NCBI GenBank assembly: GCA_964599095.1
Contig: CAZREB010000001.1
Location: 248,001 to 312,000, forward strand
Direction: 5' to 3'
Source: SZAS-79 sp964599095
GTDB lineage: Bacteria; Pseudomonadota; Gammaproteobacteria; Burkholderiales; SG8-39
DNA length: 64,000 nucleotides
Each line of letters starts with the position of its first letter. Position 1 is the stretch's first letter. This document shows, one piece after another, positions 33,997-43,930 of this stretch. The notes under the pieces are model-generated. The model was not told the DNA's origin. It saw only the letters and a list, made by a program, of their open reading frames with translations, and did no database searches. The translations under genes were made by a program, and so were the position numbers.

Positions 33997-34982
33997 CCTT
34001 CGCTGCGCGGATCGCGCGAGAGCAGCATTTCGACCGCGGCGCGTGGCGAGATTTCGCCCGCCAGCACTGCATTCACCGCCCGCGTGATCGGCATTTCCAC
34101 CCGGTTGCGCTCGGCAAGCTTCAGGACTTCGCGCGCGGTACGCACGCCTTCGGCCACATGGCCGAGCGCGCCGAGAATCGAGTCGAGCGCGCGGCCTTGG
34201 GCGAGTTCGATGCCGACCCTGCGGTTGCGGGACAGCGTCCCCGTCGCGGTAAGGATCAGGTCGCCCGCGCCGGTGAGGCCCATGATCGTTTCCGCGCTGC
34301 CGCCCATGGCCACACCCAGCCGCTGGATTTCCGCCAGCCCGCGCGTCACCAGCGCAGCGCGGGCGTTCTGCCCGAGGCCCATGCCGTCCGAGATGCCTAC
34401 GGCGATCGCAAGCACGTTCTTCACCGCGCCGCCGACCTCGACGCCGGCAAGGTCGGTCGTGTAGTAGATCCTGAGGCGTCCGCCGTGCAGGCGCGCAGCC
34501 GTGCTGCTTGCAAAGCCGACATCGGTGCCGGCCAGCGTCAATGCGCACGGCAATCCCTGCGCCACTTCGAGCGCAAACGAAGGCCCCGACAATGCGCCGC
34601 AGGCCGGCGGCTTCCCGCCATACACGGACTGCACCGCTTCGTGCGGCAGGCACCCGGTCCCTTCCTCGAAGCCCTTGCACAGCCAGATGAAAGGCGCATT
34701 CGCGTTGCGGTCGCGCAGCGCCGAGGCTAGCGGCCTGAGCCCGGCGACGGTGGCCGCGAGGACGACGAGTTCGGCGCCGGCAAGCGCCCGGCCAAGGTCG
34801 CTGCCGACTTCCATCCCGTCGGGCAGGGCAATTTCCGGAAGATAGCGGTCGTTGCGTCGCGCGGCCGAGATCGCCACGGCTTGCACCGGGTCGCGAGCCC
34901 AGAGCGCGATCCGATGACGCGAAGAAAGCGCGACCCCGAGTGCGGTACCCCATGCGCCTGCGCCAAGGACTGCGATCTTCAT
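33993..34982 (-). CDS. gpsA: glycerol-3-phosphate dehydrogenase [NAD(P)+]
   Basis: 329 residues. It reduces dihydroxyacetone phosphate to sn-glycerol 3-phosphate for phospholipid synthesis. The Rossmann motif VLGAGAWGTALG is at 5-16, GPSFALEVAQGLP near 133 and the catalytic K in GAVKNVLAIAVG near 183; GAGDLILTATGTLSRN is conserved near 247. It lies downstream of the secB group and is convergent with trmL. Confidence 0.96.
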   Translation of the reverse strand: MKIAVLGAGAWGTALGVALSSRHRIALWARDPVQAVAISAARRNDRYLPEIALPDGMEVGSDLGRALAGAELVVLAATVAGLRPLASALRDRNANAPFIWLCKGFEEGTGCLPHEAVQSVYGGKPPACGALSGPSFALEVAQGLPCALTLAGTDVGFASSTAARLHGGRLRIYYTTDLAGVEVGGAVKNVLAIAVGISDGMGLGQNARAALVTRGLAEIQRLGVAMGGSAETIMGLTGAGDLILTATGTLSRNRRVGIELAQGRALDSILGALGHVAEGVRTAREVLKLAERNRVEMPITRAVNAVLAGEISPRAAVEMLLSRDPRSEG

Positions 34983-35025
34983 GGGGCAGGAAAGGCGCGG
35001 GGACTCATCGCCCTTCGCCGCAGCG

Positions 35026-35463
35026 TCAGAGACCCCAGACCAGCGACGACTTCACGTAGCCGCTCGAGCCGTCGGCGTGTCGGACGCGCACCCACCCGCC
35101 GGGAGCGATCTCGATGAGTTCGAGCGCCACGTTCTGGGTAGCCTGGAAGACCGGCGGCGCCAAGTCGTCGGGGCGGCTGCGCACTTCCACGTTGGGCGCG
35201 GTCACGAGGACCATGCGCCGGTCGGAGAGGGACTTCTTCTCTATCCACGAAAACGTCCCGGTGTGGTCGCGTACCTTCACCCAGGCATCGAGGTTGACAA
35301 TGACTTCGAGCGGGTAGAGGCGCGAAGCCACGAACACCGGGGTGGAGGCGCGGGAGGGAGCGTCGTACATCACGGCCGCACCGTCGTTGACGGAGCGGAA
35401 ATCGGCAGCGTATGCAAGGCTGGCAAAGGCAAGAGCGGCGGCTGCGACGAAAAGGTGCTTCAT
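35026..35463 (-). CDS. exported protein with two SH3-like domains
   Basis: 145 residues. A clear signal peptide (MKHLFVAAAALAFASLAYA) precedes two bacterial SH3-like repeats: about 20-75 (AVMYDAPSRASTPVF to GTFSWIEKKSL) and about 80-145 (VEVRSRPDDLAPPVF to GSSGYVKSSLVWG). Periplasmic SH3b domains often bind peptidoglycan. It sits between secB and gpsA, a common position for this family in betaproteobacteria. Function is unknown. Confidence 0.82.
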   Translation of the reverse strand: MKHLFVAAAALAFASLAYAADFRSVNDGAAVMYDAPSRASTPVFVASRLYPLEVIVNLDAWVKVRDHTGTFSWIEKKSLSDRRMVLVTAPNVEVRSRPDDLAPPVFQATQNVALELIEIAPGGWVRVRHADGSSGYVKSSLVWGL

Positions 35464-35475
35464 TCCGGTGATCGC

Positions 35476-35934
35476 CTAGTGCGCGATCTCGATGCGCGAG
35501 GAATTTGCCGCGCCTTCCTGCTGCCTCTGCACGTACAGCGCCTCGAAGGACACCGGTGCAAGCAGTACCGGCGGAAACCCGCCGCGAGTCACAAGATCCG
35601 AAATCGCCTCGCGCACATAGGGGTAGAGGATCGTGGGGCAGCCGATGCCGAGCAACGGGTCGAGCTCGGCCGCCGGCACGTTGACGATCGAAAAGAGGCC
35701 CGCCTGCGCCACTTCGGCCAGGAACATGGTCTTCTCTCCCGCGGTCGCCGTGACGGTGACCGTCACCACGACTTCGTACAGCGTATCGGTGACCGGCTCC
35801 GAGACGTTGTGGATCTGCACGTCGAGCTGCGGCGCGTCGGTCTGCATGAACACCTGCGGCGCATTCGGGAGCTCGAGTGACATGTCCTTCACGTAAAGCT
35901 TTTCGATGTTGAATGACGCCTGCTGTTCGGCCAT
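35476..35934 (-). CDS. secB: protein-export chaperone SecB
   Basis: 152 residues from the ATG at 35934 (MAEQQASFNIEKLYVKD). SecB tetramers hold preproteins unfolded and hand them to SecA. The family pattern YVKDMSLELPNAPQVF near 13-28 and IVNVPAAELDPLLGIGCPTI near 92-111, ending in YPYVREAISDLVTRGGFPPV, is present. It follows grxC in the rhodanese-grxC-secB-gpsA order conserved across proteobacteria. Confidence 0.97.
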   Translation of the reverse strand: MAEQQASFNIEKLYVKDMSLELPNAPQVFMQTDAPQLDVQIHNVSEPVTDTLYEVVVTVTVTATAGEKTMFLAEVAQAGLFSIVNVPAAELDPLLGIGCPTILYPYVREAISDLVTRGGFPPVLLAPVSFEALYVQRQQEGAANSSRIEIAH

Positions 35935-35974
35935 TGGAGTCTCTCGGGTTGGGTCCGGCGGTTGGGTTCGGGTA

Positions 35975-36232
35975 TCAGGCCGCCGCGAGCAGCGGGTCGA
36001 GCTTGCCGGCGCGGTCGAGCTCGTGCAGCTCGTCGCATCCGCCGACATGGGTTTCCCCGATCCAGATCTGCGGCACGGTCCGCCGCCCGCTCTTCTGCGC
36101 CATCTCGATGCGCCGCTGCGGCTCGAGGTCGACGCGGATCTTGTCGATGTCGACGCCCTTGCCGGCGAGCAGCCGCTCGGCCGCGATGCAGTAAGGGCAG
36201 GTCGCCGTCACGTACATGAGCGCGCGGGCCAC
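35975..36232 (-). CDS. grxC: glutaredoxin 3
   Basis: 85 residues from a GTG at 36232; an ATG at 36217 would remove five. It has the dithiol active site CPYC near 12-15, the glutathione-site TVPQIWIG near 52-59, and GGCDEL near 64-69, all as in GrxC. It reduces protein disulfides and glutathione mixed disulfides. Two bases separate it from the rhodanese stop, and secB follows after 40 bases. Confidence 0.93.
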   Translation of the reverse strand: MARALMYVTATCPYCIAAERLLAGKGVDIDKIRVDLEPQRRIEMAQKSGRRTVPQIWIGETHVGGCDELHELDRAGKLDPLLAAA

Positions 36233-36234
36233 GG

Positions 36235-36642
36235 CTATTTCACCACCGGCAGCCCGGCCTGCTGCCACGCCGGAAACCCGCCCGAGAGGTTGAGCACTCT
36301 TGCGTAGCCTTTGGCGCGCAGGATGGCCGCCGCCTTGGACGAGCGGTCGCCGCTGGCGCAAACGACGATCACCGGCTTGGACTTGTGCTTGTCGAATTCG
36401 CCGGCACGCGCTTCGATGCTGCCGAGCGGCAGGTTCTTGGCCCCGAGCACATGGCCGCCGGCGAACTCGGCCGGCTCGCGCACGTCGAGCACCAGCGCGT
36501 CCTCACGGTTGATCAGTTGCGTGGCCTCCAGGGTGCTGACCCACGGGCCGCCCGCACCGCGCCGCAGGTAAGGCCACAGAAGCATGCCGCCCGAAACGAA
36601 CGCAACCGCAAACAGGAGGATGTTGTTCTTTACGAATTCCAC
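36235..36642 (-). CDS. membrane-anchored single-domain rhodanese
   Basis: 135 residues from GTG at 36642; a TTG nine bases upstream (MISVEFVKNN) is an alternative. An N-terminal membrane helix (about 7-24) anchors a rhodanese domain with the catalytic cysteine in VVCASGDRSSKAA near 90 and the conserved DVREPAEFAGGHVLGAKNLP near 51-70. YibN-type proteins encoded before grxC and secB transfer sulfane sulfur or affect membrane proteins; the exact role is unclear. Confidence 0.9.
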   Translation of the reverse strand: MEFVKNNILLFAVAFVSGGMLLWPYLRRGAGGPWVSTLEATQLINREDALVLDVREPAEFAGGHVLGAKNLPLGSIEARAGEFDKHKSKPVIVVCASGDRSSKAAAILRAKGYARVLNLSGGFPAWQQAGLPVVK

Positions 36643-36705
36643 GGAAATCAAGGGCGTCCTTGGCTGGCTTTCGATGAATCGGCGCCGCTGGGGCGAAGGG
36701 CCCCT

Positions 36706-36711
36706 ATTATA
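36706..36711 (-). promoter_or_regulatory. candidate -10 element for the rhodanese-grxC-secB unit
   Basis: A perfect TATAAT reads on the minus strand about 64 bases before the rhodanese start. It overlaps a plus-strand TATTAT (36705-36710) that could serve gpmA. No good -35 hexamer is seen for either direction, so both calls are tentative. Confidence 0.3.
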
Positions 36712-36765
36712 GAATACGCAGGATGGGATCCGTTCCCCGCCCGCCAACCCTGCCCACCTGTGTCC

Positions 36766-37515
36766 ATGTACAAACTCGTTCTCCTGCGCCACGGCGAATC
36801 GGACTGGAACCGTGAAAACCGCTTTACCGGCTGGACCGACGTCGACCTGTCCGGAAAGGGCGTGGAGGAGGCGCGCGCAGGCGGCAGGCTGCTCAAGGCC
36901 GAAGGCTACGACTTCGACCTTGCATTCACTTCGGTGCTGCGCAGGGCGATCAAGACGCTGTGGCTCGCGCTCGAGGAAATGGACCGGATGTGGATCCCGG
37001 TCGAGCACAGCTGGCGCCTGAACGAGCGTCATTACGGCGCCCTCCAGGGGCTCAACAAGGCCGAGACCGCGGCCAGGTTCGGGGAAGACCAGGTGCTGGT
37101 CTGGCGCCGCAGCTACGACACGCCGCCGCCCGCCCTCGAAAAGGGCGACCCGCGCTTTCCCGGCGGCGACCCGCGCTATGCCGGCCTCTCCGAATCCGAG
37201 TTGCCGCTCACCGAATGCCTCAGGGACACGGTTGCGCGCGTGATGCCCTTCTGGAACGGCTCGATCGCGCCGGCGGTCCGCAGCGGCAGGCGCGTGATCG
37301 TCGCCGCACACGGCAACTCGCTGCGCGCGCTGGTCAAGTATCTCGACAATGTGTCGGACAAGGACATCGTCGGGCTCAACATCCCCACCGGAGTTCCGCT
37401 GGTCTACGAGCTCGATGCCGCGCTGAAGCCGCTGCGCCATTTCTACCTCGGCGACCAGGCGGAGATCGAGCAGCGTATAGCGGCAGTGTCGAGCCAGGGG
37501 AAGGCCAAGGCCTGA
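36766..37515 (+). CDS. gpmA: 2,3-bisphosphoglycerate-dependent phosphoglycerate mutase
   Basis: 249 residues from the ATG at 36766. Interconverts 3- and 2-phosphoglycerate. The phosphohistidine motif LVLLRHGESDWNRENRFTGW is at 4-23 (catalytic H10), LNERHYGALQGLNK near 84-97 and the second histidine in VAAHGNSLRALVKYL near 180. It is divergent from the rhodanese gene by 123 bases and is followed by envC. Confidence 0.97.
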   Translation: MYKLVLLRHGESDWNRENRFTGWTDVDLSGKGVEEARAGGRLLKAEGYDFDLAFTSVLRRAIKTLWLALEEMDRMWIPVEHSWRLNERHYGALQGLNKAETAARFGEDQVLVWRRSYDTPPPALEKGDPRFPGGDPRYAGLSESELPLTECLRDTVARVMPFWNGSIAPAVRSGRRVIVAAHGNSLRALVKYLDNVSDKDIVGLNIPTGVPLVYELDAALKPLRHFYLGDQAEIEQRIAAVSSQGKAKA

Positions 37516-37559
37516 TCGCCCGATGGGCAGGAGCCGCGGCACGTGAAAGGCGCGTGACA

Positions 37560-38759
37560 GTGGCGGGAGCCCGGTTCGCGCCTGCCGTCCTGGCCGCGGC
37601 CCTGTGCTGGAGCGTGCTGTCCGTGGCCGCGTCGCGCGAGGCCGACGACCTCAAGGCATTGCGCAACCGGATCGATGCGCTCGAGGCCGAGCTCGACCGG
37701 AAGGAGGCGACCCGGCGCGAATCGCGCGACGCGCTGCGCGAATCGGAGCGCGCAATCTCGGACGCAAACCGCGAGCTTGGCGCGCTCGAAGCCGAGAGCC
37801 ATGCCGCGCAGGAGGAGCTCAGGGCATTGGCCGAGCGCCGCCGCGCGCTGGGCGAAGGTCTGCAAAAACAGCAGGCGGCGATCGCGCGCATGCTTGCATC
37901 CCGCCACTCCGCAGGGCCGCCGGACGTGCTCCGGGTGGCCCTGTCCGGGAGCGACCCGAACGACGCAGCGCGCCACCTCTATTACCTCGGGATCGTTTCG
38001 CGCGCCGCGGCCAAGCTGCTGGACCAGTACCGGGCCGATGCCGGCGAACTCGAAAGAGTCACGCAGGAGGCGGCCGTGAAGACCGCTCGCCTCGAGGCGA
38101 TCGAGGCCGGCAAGCGTACCGAAAGGCAGAAAATCCAGGCCGAGTCGCGCGAGCGCAAGCGCGTGCTCGACCGGCTGGCCGGCGACATCCGTGCCGGCCG
38201 CAGGGAGATCAAGGCGCTGCTGGCCGACGAATCGCGCCTCGCCCGGCTGGTCGAGGAAATCGGCAAAGTCCTCACCGCCAAGCCGGGGGCCGGCTACGCG
38301 CGCCGCGGCGCCACGCGTTCGGACCAGGGGCCGGACGCCGGCGACCAACGCACCGAGGGACCGTTCTCGAGCCTGCGCGGCAAGCTGCGCCTGCCGGTGC
38401 GCGGGGAACTACTTGCCCGGTTCGGCAGTCCACGTATCGAAGGCGGCGGAAGTTCGAAAGGGGTTTTCATTCGCTCCGCCGAAGGCCAGCAGGTCCGCGC
38501 GGTGGCTGCGGGCCGGGTGGTCTTCGCGGACTGGATGCGCGGCTTCGGCAACCTCCTCATCGTGGACCACGGCGAAACCTACCTTTCGGTCTACGGAAAC
38601 AACGAGGCGCTCTTGAAGCAACCGGGCGACGCAGTGTCGGCCGGCGACCCGATTGCCACCGTCGGGAGCACGGGTGGCAGCAGCGAAACGGGCTTATACT
38701 TTGAATTGCGGCACCAGGGAATTGCGTTCGACCCGTTGCGCTGGTCGAACCCCAGGTAG
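37560..38759 (+). CDS. envC: murein hydrolase activator EnvC (degenerate LytM domain)
   Basis: 399 residues from GTG at 37560, chosen because AAAGG lies nine bases upstream; GTG at 37554 is possible. A signal peptide is followed by a long coiled coil (about 28-230) and a C-terminal LytM/M23 fold (about 280-399). The zinc ligands of active M23 peptidases are absent: KGVFIR replaces HxGxD and LYFELRHQG replaces HxHFE. This is as in E. coli EnvC, which activates amidases at the septum through FtsEX. ftsE and ftsX are also in this window. Confidence 0.9.
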   Translation: MAGARFAPAVLAAALCWSVLSVAASREADDLKALRNRIDALEAELDRKEATRRESRDALRESERAISDANRELGALEAESHAAQEELRALAERRRALGEGLQKQQAAIARMLASRHSAGPPDVLRVALSGSDPNDAARHLYYLGIVSRAAAKLLDQYRADAGELERVTQEAAVKTARLEAIEAGKRTERQKIQAESRERKRVLDRLAGDIRAGRREIKALLADESRLARLVEEIGKVLTAKPGAGYARRGATRSDQGPDAGDQRTEGPFSSLRGKLRLPVRGELLARFGSPRIEGGGSSKGVFIRSAEGQQVRAVAAGRVVFADWMRGFGNLLIVDHGETYLSVYGNNEALLKQPGDAVSAGDPIATVGSTGGSSETGLYFELRHQGIAFDPLRWSNPR

Positions 38760-38782
38760 GGCCGTATCCAGGAGCGAAAGAC

Positions 38783-40231
<1,449 letters not shown>

Positions 40232-40246
40232 GAGCGGCAGACGGCT

Positions 40247-40993
40247 TTGCATGACGCGCAGCTCCTGCGCTACAGCCGGCACATCCTGCTCGATGAATTC
40301 GGCGTCGAGGCGCAGCAACGCCTTTTCTCCACCCATGTCCTGATCGTCGGCGCCGGCGGCCTCGGCTGTCCGGCAGCGTTGTATCTCGCCGCCTGCGGTG
40401 TTGGCCGGATCACGATCGCCGACGGCGACAACGTCGACGCCACCAACCTGCAGCGGCAGATCCTCTATCGCGACAAGTCGGTCGGCGCGTCCAAGGTCGC
40501 GTCGGCTCGGGAAGCCCTGCGCGAAGTGAATCCCGAAGTCGAAGTCATCACACTTGGCGAACGCCTCGAAAGCGATTCCATCGACCGCGCCGTCGCCTCC
40601 GCCGACGTCGTTCTCGATTGCACCGACAACTTCGCCACACGCCACGCGCTCAATCGCGCGTGCGTGAAGCATCGCAGGCCGCTGGTGTCCGGCGCCGCGA
40701 TCCGCTTCGACGGCCAGCTCGCGGTGTTCGACCTGCGCCGCGAGGATTCGCCGTGCTACTCGTGCCTGTTTCCCGAGGATGTAAACGCAGAAGACGTAGC
40801 CTGCGCGGTCATGGGCGTGTTTTCGCCGCTCACCGGCGTGATCGGCACGCTCCAGGCCGCCGAGGCGATCAAGCTCGCCTGCGCGATCGGCGCATCGCTC
40901 GCCGGGCGCCTGCAGATGTTCGATGCGCTCGAAGGCGAATGGCGCACGGTGCGGGTGCCGAAGGACCCGGACTGCCCTGCCTGCGGGCGGTAG
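40247..40993 (+). CDS. moeB: MoeB/ThiF family adenylyltransferase
   Basis: 248 residues from TTG at 40247; the nearby ATG at 40251 is out of frame and the family N-terminus (MHDAQLLRYSRHILL) begins here. E1-like enzyme that adenylates the C-terminus of a ubiquitin-like sulfur carrier (MoaD or ThiS). The nucleotide loop VGAGGLGCPAALYLA is near 33-47, NLQRQILYRD near 67, DCTDNFATRHALN near 124. The zinc cysteines are CYSC and CPAC. MoeB versus ThiF cannot be separated with certainty. Confidence 0.88.
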   Translation: MHDAQLLRYSRHILLDEFGVEAQQRLFSTHVLIVGAGGLGCPAALYLAACGVGRITIADGDNVDATNLQRQILYRDKSVGASKVASAREALREVNPEVEVITLGERLESDSIDRAVASADVVLDCTDNFATRHALNRACVKHRRPLVSGAAIRFDGQLAVFDLRREDSPCYSCLFPEDVNAEDVACAVMGVFSPLTGVIGTLQAAEAIKLACAIGASLAGRLQMFDALEGEWRTVRVPKDPDCPACGR

Positions 40994-41023
40994 ACATGCC
41001 GTCTCCGGCAACCCGGCCGGCGA

Positions 41024-41617
41024 CTAGCCGATATACCGCCAGTGGCTGGCGAGCGACTCGGAAGGCTTCTTCGCGAAACCGCTGTGCGCGTACGCGTGCA
41101 GGCAGCCGATTGCGTAGCGGGTAAGCGCCGCCGCATGCGCAGCCGGGTCGGCGCCTGCGCCGCCCGCGCCCTCGTCCTGCGCAACGGCTAGCTTGAGCGA
41201 CTGCTTCAGCGTGGCCTCGAAGCGGTCGAAGAACTGGTTCATCCTCACCTGCAGGCGCTCGTGCTCGCCGACCAGCGCCTCGCCGGTCAGCACTCGCACC
41301 ATGCCCGGGTTGGTCTCGCCGAACGCGAGCAGCGTTTCGACCAGCCTCGGCGCCTGGCGGCGCACGTCGGTTTCCTCCTCCGCGATCCGGTTGGCGAGCG
41401 AGAAGATCGAGCTCTCGATGAACTCGATCAACCCCTCGTACATCTGCGCCTTCGAAGCGAAGTGGCGGTAGAGCGCCGCCTCGGAAACGTCGAGCTTCTC
41501 GGCCAAGAGCGCGGTGGTGATCTTCTCCCAGCGCGGCGACTCGAGGATCCCGGCGAGCGCCTTGAGGATCTCCAGGCGCCGTTCGCCTTTCTTGCGTTCG
41601 CTTTTCTCGCGCGGCAT
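41024..41617 (-). CDS. slmA: nucleoid occlusion factor SlmA (TetR family)
   Basis: 197 residues from the ATG at 41617, the same length as E. coli SlmA (198). The N-terminal TetR helix-turn-helix is KITTALLAEKLDVSEAALYRHF near 32-53 and FASKAQMYEGLIEFIE follows. SlmA binds chromosomal sites and blocks FtsZ assembly over the nucleoid. It lies downstream of the HAD phosphatase and argB, an order common in betaproteobacteria. Convergent with moeB, with 30 bases between them. Confidence 0.92.
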   Translation of the reverse strand: MPREKSERKKGERRLEILKALAGILESPRWEKITTALLAEKLDVSEAALYRHFASKAQMYEGLIEFIESSIFSLANRIAEEETDVRRQAPRLVETLLAFGETNPGMVRVLTGEALVGEHERLQVRMNQFFDRFEATLKQSLKLAVAQDEGAGGAGADPAAHAAALTRYAIGCLHAYAHSGFAKKPSESLASHWRYIG

Positions 41618-41655
41618 TTCCGGGGGAAGTGGGGGGTGGACGCGGGATTGTATCG

Positions 41656-42345
41656 CTAGTTCGAAGCGAGGGGCATTTGCCAGCGCGCGTTGCGAAACAC
41701 GTGGCGCGGCAGCTCGAGCACCGACGCGATCCTGAGGTCCACGTAGCGCGGCTTGGAAACGCCGCCCGAAACCCAGACGGTGGCGATGCCCAGCTGCTTG
41801 GCGGCACGCAGGTTCTCGAGCATGTCGTCGACGAACACGCAGCGGTGCGGGTCCAGCTTGTGCGCGCGCATCAGCACATGAAACCCCGCGGAAGAAGGCT
41901 TCGGCCGGTAGCGCGTGCTCTCGATCGAGTACACCGCGTCGAAATGGCGCCGGATGCCCATGGCGCGCAGCACCTGCTCGACGTAATGGCGCGGTGCGTT
42001 CGAGAAGACCAGCTTGGTGCCGCCGAGGCGCTCGAGCGCATGGCGAAGCGCATTCTCGTGCACCAGCATGTCGCCCAGCTCCGGGAACTGGTGCGTGGCA
42101 TTGAGGAACTCGCGCGGGTCGGTGCCGTGGTGGCGCATCAGGCCCGAGAGCGTGGTGCCGTATTTCGCCCAGAACCCGGCGCGGATCGCGTTCGCGCCCT
42201 CGTCGTCGACGCCGAATTTCTGCTTGATGTAGTCGTTGATCTGCACATGCATCGACGGGAAGATGTGCGGACGCGCGTCGTGCAGCGTGTTGTCGAGGTC
42301 GAAGATCCACACCCGCCGCGACGCGGGCACGCGGGCAATGCGCAT
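41656..42345 (-). CDS. HAD-superfamily pyrimidine 5'-nucleotidase-like phosphatase
   Basis: 229 residues. Subfamily IA HAD hydrolase: motif I FDLDNTLHD near 15-23 with both aspartates, motif II in LVFSNAP near 112, the lysine in RYRPKPSSAGF near 146 and motif IV CVFVDDMLENLRAA near 168. It resembles SDT1/YjjG-type pyrimidine nucleotidases. It lies between argB (13 bases upstream) and slmA, and is probably cotranscribed with both. Confidence 0.9.
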   Translation of the reverse strand: MRIARVPASRRVWIFDLDNTLHDARPHIFPSMHVQINDYIKQKFGVDDEGANAIRAGFWAKYGTTLSGLMRHHGTDPREFLNATHQFPELGDMLVHENALRHALERLGGTKLVFSNAPRHYVEQVLRAMGIRRHFDAVYSIESTRYRPKPSSAGFHVLMRAHKLDPHRCVFVDDMLENLRAAKQLGIATVWVSGGVSKPRYVDLRIASVLELPRHVFRNARWQMPLASN

Positions 42346-42358
42346 TACACGATAGTCT

Positions 42359-43276
42359 TCACTTCGAGCGGATCAGCGTGCCCACGCCCTGGTCGGTCAG
42401 CACCTCGAGCAGCAGCGCATGCGGAACGCGCCCGTCGATGATGTGCACCGTCTTGACCCCGCTCCTCGCGGCCTCGAGCGCCGACGAGATCTTCGGCAGC
42501 ATCCCGCCGGAAAGCGCGCCGCTGGCGACCATGTCGTCGATCTGCCGCGGCGTGACCCCGGTGAGGAGCTTGCCTTTTTCGTCCAGCACGCCCGGCGTGT
42601 TGGTCAGCAGCACGAGCTTTTCCGCGTGCAGGACCTCGGCGAGCTTGCCGGCCACCAGGTCCGCGTTGATGTTGTAGCTCTCGCCGTCGTGCCCGATGCC
42701 GATCGGCGCGACCACCGGGATGAAGCCCCCGGCCTCGAGCGCGGTGATCACCGACGGATCGATCGACTCGATCTTGCCCACCTGCCCGATGTCGAGCAGC
42801 TCGTCCGGCTTGTCCTTCGAGGGCATCATCAGCTTCTGCGCGCGGATGAACGCGCCGTCCTGCCCGGTGAGCCCGACCGCCTTGCCGCCGGCCTTGTTGA
42901 TCAGCGTGACGATGTCCTTGTTGACCGCGCCGCCGAGCACCATCTCGACCACGTCCATGGTCGCCGCATCGGTCACGCGCATGCCCTGCACGAACTCGCT
43001 CTTGATGCCGAGTTCCTTCAGCATCTTCTCGATCTGCGGGCCGCCGCCGTGGACCACCACCGGGTTCATGCCGACGAGCTTCAACAGCACGACGTCGCGC
43101 GCGAAGTCGGCCTGCAGCGCGGCGTCCACCATCGCGTTGCCGCCGAACTTGACGACGATCGTCTTGCCGTGGAACCGGCGGATGTAGGGCAGCGCCTCGG
43201 CGAGGATGCGCGCGCTTTCGGGCGTCCGGGTATTCGGTGCCGAATTGTCCTTGGTGTTCACGTCGTTTTCAGCCAT
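42359..43276 (-). CDS. argB: acetylglutamate kinase
   Basis: 305 residues. Second step of arginine synthesis. KTIVVKFGGNAM near 38-49 contains the catalytic lysine, VVHGGGPQIEKML near 73-85 the phosphate loop, and VNKDIVTLINKAGGKAVGLT near 117-136. The N-terminal extension of about 20 polar residues is typical of arginine-inhibited long forms. A terminator for hsp20 lies just upstream, so argB must have its own promoter within about 30 bases or further up. Confidence 0.96.
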   Translation of the reverse strand: MAENDVNTKDNSAPNTRTPESARILAEALPYIRRFHGKTIVVKFGGNAMVDAALQADFARDVVLLKLVGMNPVVVHGGGPQIEKMLKELGIKSEFVQGMRVTDAATMDVVEMVLGGAVNKDIVTLINKAGGKAVGLTGQDGAFIRAQKLMMPSKDKPDELLDIGQVGKIESIDPSVITALEAGGFIPVVAPIGIGHDGESYNINADLVAGKLAEVLHAEKLVLLTNTPGVLDEKGKLLTGVTPRQIDDMVASGALSGGMLPKISSALEAARSGVKTVHIIDGRVPHALLLEVLTDQGVGTLIRSK

Positions 43277-43305
43277 GGCGCCGCGATTCTAAGGGAAAGC
43301 AAAGG

Positions 43306-43335
43306 AAAAGGGGCCGGCGCCTTCGCGCCGGCCCC
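43306..43335 (-). terminator. intrinsic terminator of hsp20
   Basis: Minus-strand hairpin with an 11-bp all-GC stem (GGGGCCGGCGC pairing with GCGCCGGCCCC, 43325-43335/43310-43320) and a four-base loop, followed by TTTTCCTTT. It is 60 bases past the hsp20 stop and 30 bases before the argB start. Confidence 0.85.
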
Positions 43336-43394
43336 GATGTCCGGTCCGAACCCGGGTCAGGCCGCAACTCGTACGAGCAACGGCCGGGCCGCGA

Positions 43395-43832
43395 CTACTG
43401 GATCGAGATCTGCTTGCGCTGCGCGGCCGCCTTCTTCGGCAGCGTCAGCTCGAGCACGCCGTCGGTGAACTTCGCCTGCGCGGTCGCGTCGTCGATCTCC
43501 TGCGGCAGGGTGAAGCTGCGGCTGACCTTGCCGTAGACGCGCTCGCTGTGCAGTACGCGCTCGCCTTCCTTGGCGTCCTTCTCGCGCTTGATCTCGGCCG
43601 ACAGCGTGACCTGCGCGCCGTCGATCGTCAGCTGGATGTCTTCCTTCTTGACGCCCGGCATTTCGGCATGCACGAGGTAGCCGCCGTCATTCTCGGTGAC
43701 TTCCACCCGGATGCGGGCCACCTGCTCGCGCGCCTCGTTGTACATCGGACGCACCAGGAACCCCTTGAACAGGTCATCGACCAGGTCGCCGAAGTAGTCG
43801 GCACGCGGGTCGAAGCGAGTAACGTTTACCAT
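43395..43832 (-). CDS. Hsp20/alpha-crystallin family small heat-shock protein
   Basis: 145 residues from an ATG preceded by AAAGGAG. The alpha-crystallin domain spans about 42-138: VEVTENDGGYLVHAEMPGVK, then IDGAQVTLSAEIKREKD, ending with the family C-motif ADGVLELTLPK (here TDGVLELTLPK) and an IxI-like tail (QISIQ). It holds denatured proteins in ATP-independent complexes. A near-consensus sigma-32 promoter lies about 52 bases upstream, so it should be a heat-shock gene under the rpoH product encoded in this window. Confidence 0.95.
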   Translation of the reverse strand: MVNVTRFDPRADYFGDLVDDLFKGFLVRPMYNEAREQVARIRVEVTENDGGYLVHAEMPGVKKEDIQLTIDGAQVTLSAEIKREKDAKEGERVLHSERVYGKVSRSFTLPQEIDDATAQAKFTDGVLELTLPKKAAAQRKQISIQ

Positions 43833-43883
43833 GATCGATCTCCTTTCCTCACAGTGAGCGGGGCGGGTTGCCCCGTTCCCCGC

Positions 43884-43911
43884 ACATGGGGTCCGGATTC
43901 CGCGGTTTCAA
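43884..43911 (-). promoter_or_regulatory. sigma-32 (RpoH) promoter of hsp20
   Basis: On the minus strand TTGAAA (43906-43911), a 14-base spacer and CCCCATGT (43884-43891). The -10 matches the E. coli sigma-32 consensus CCCCATnT at every defined position and the -35 matches CTTGAAA except for the first base. The expected start of transcription would give a leader of about 45 bases before the hsp20 ATG. Confidence 0.8.
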
Positions 43912-43930
43912 CCCCCGGGCAGGCGGCCGG

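Noticed and set aside
37560..38759. Active M23 endopeptidase
   Set aside because: The HxGxD and HxH zinc ligands are replaced, as in EnvC, so an activator role fits better.
43833..43880. ROSE-type RNA thermometer in the hsp20 leader
   Set aside because: The leader is only about 45 bases. The visible hairpin (CGGGGC/GCCCCG) lies upstream of the ribosome site and does not pair with AAAGGAG.
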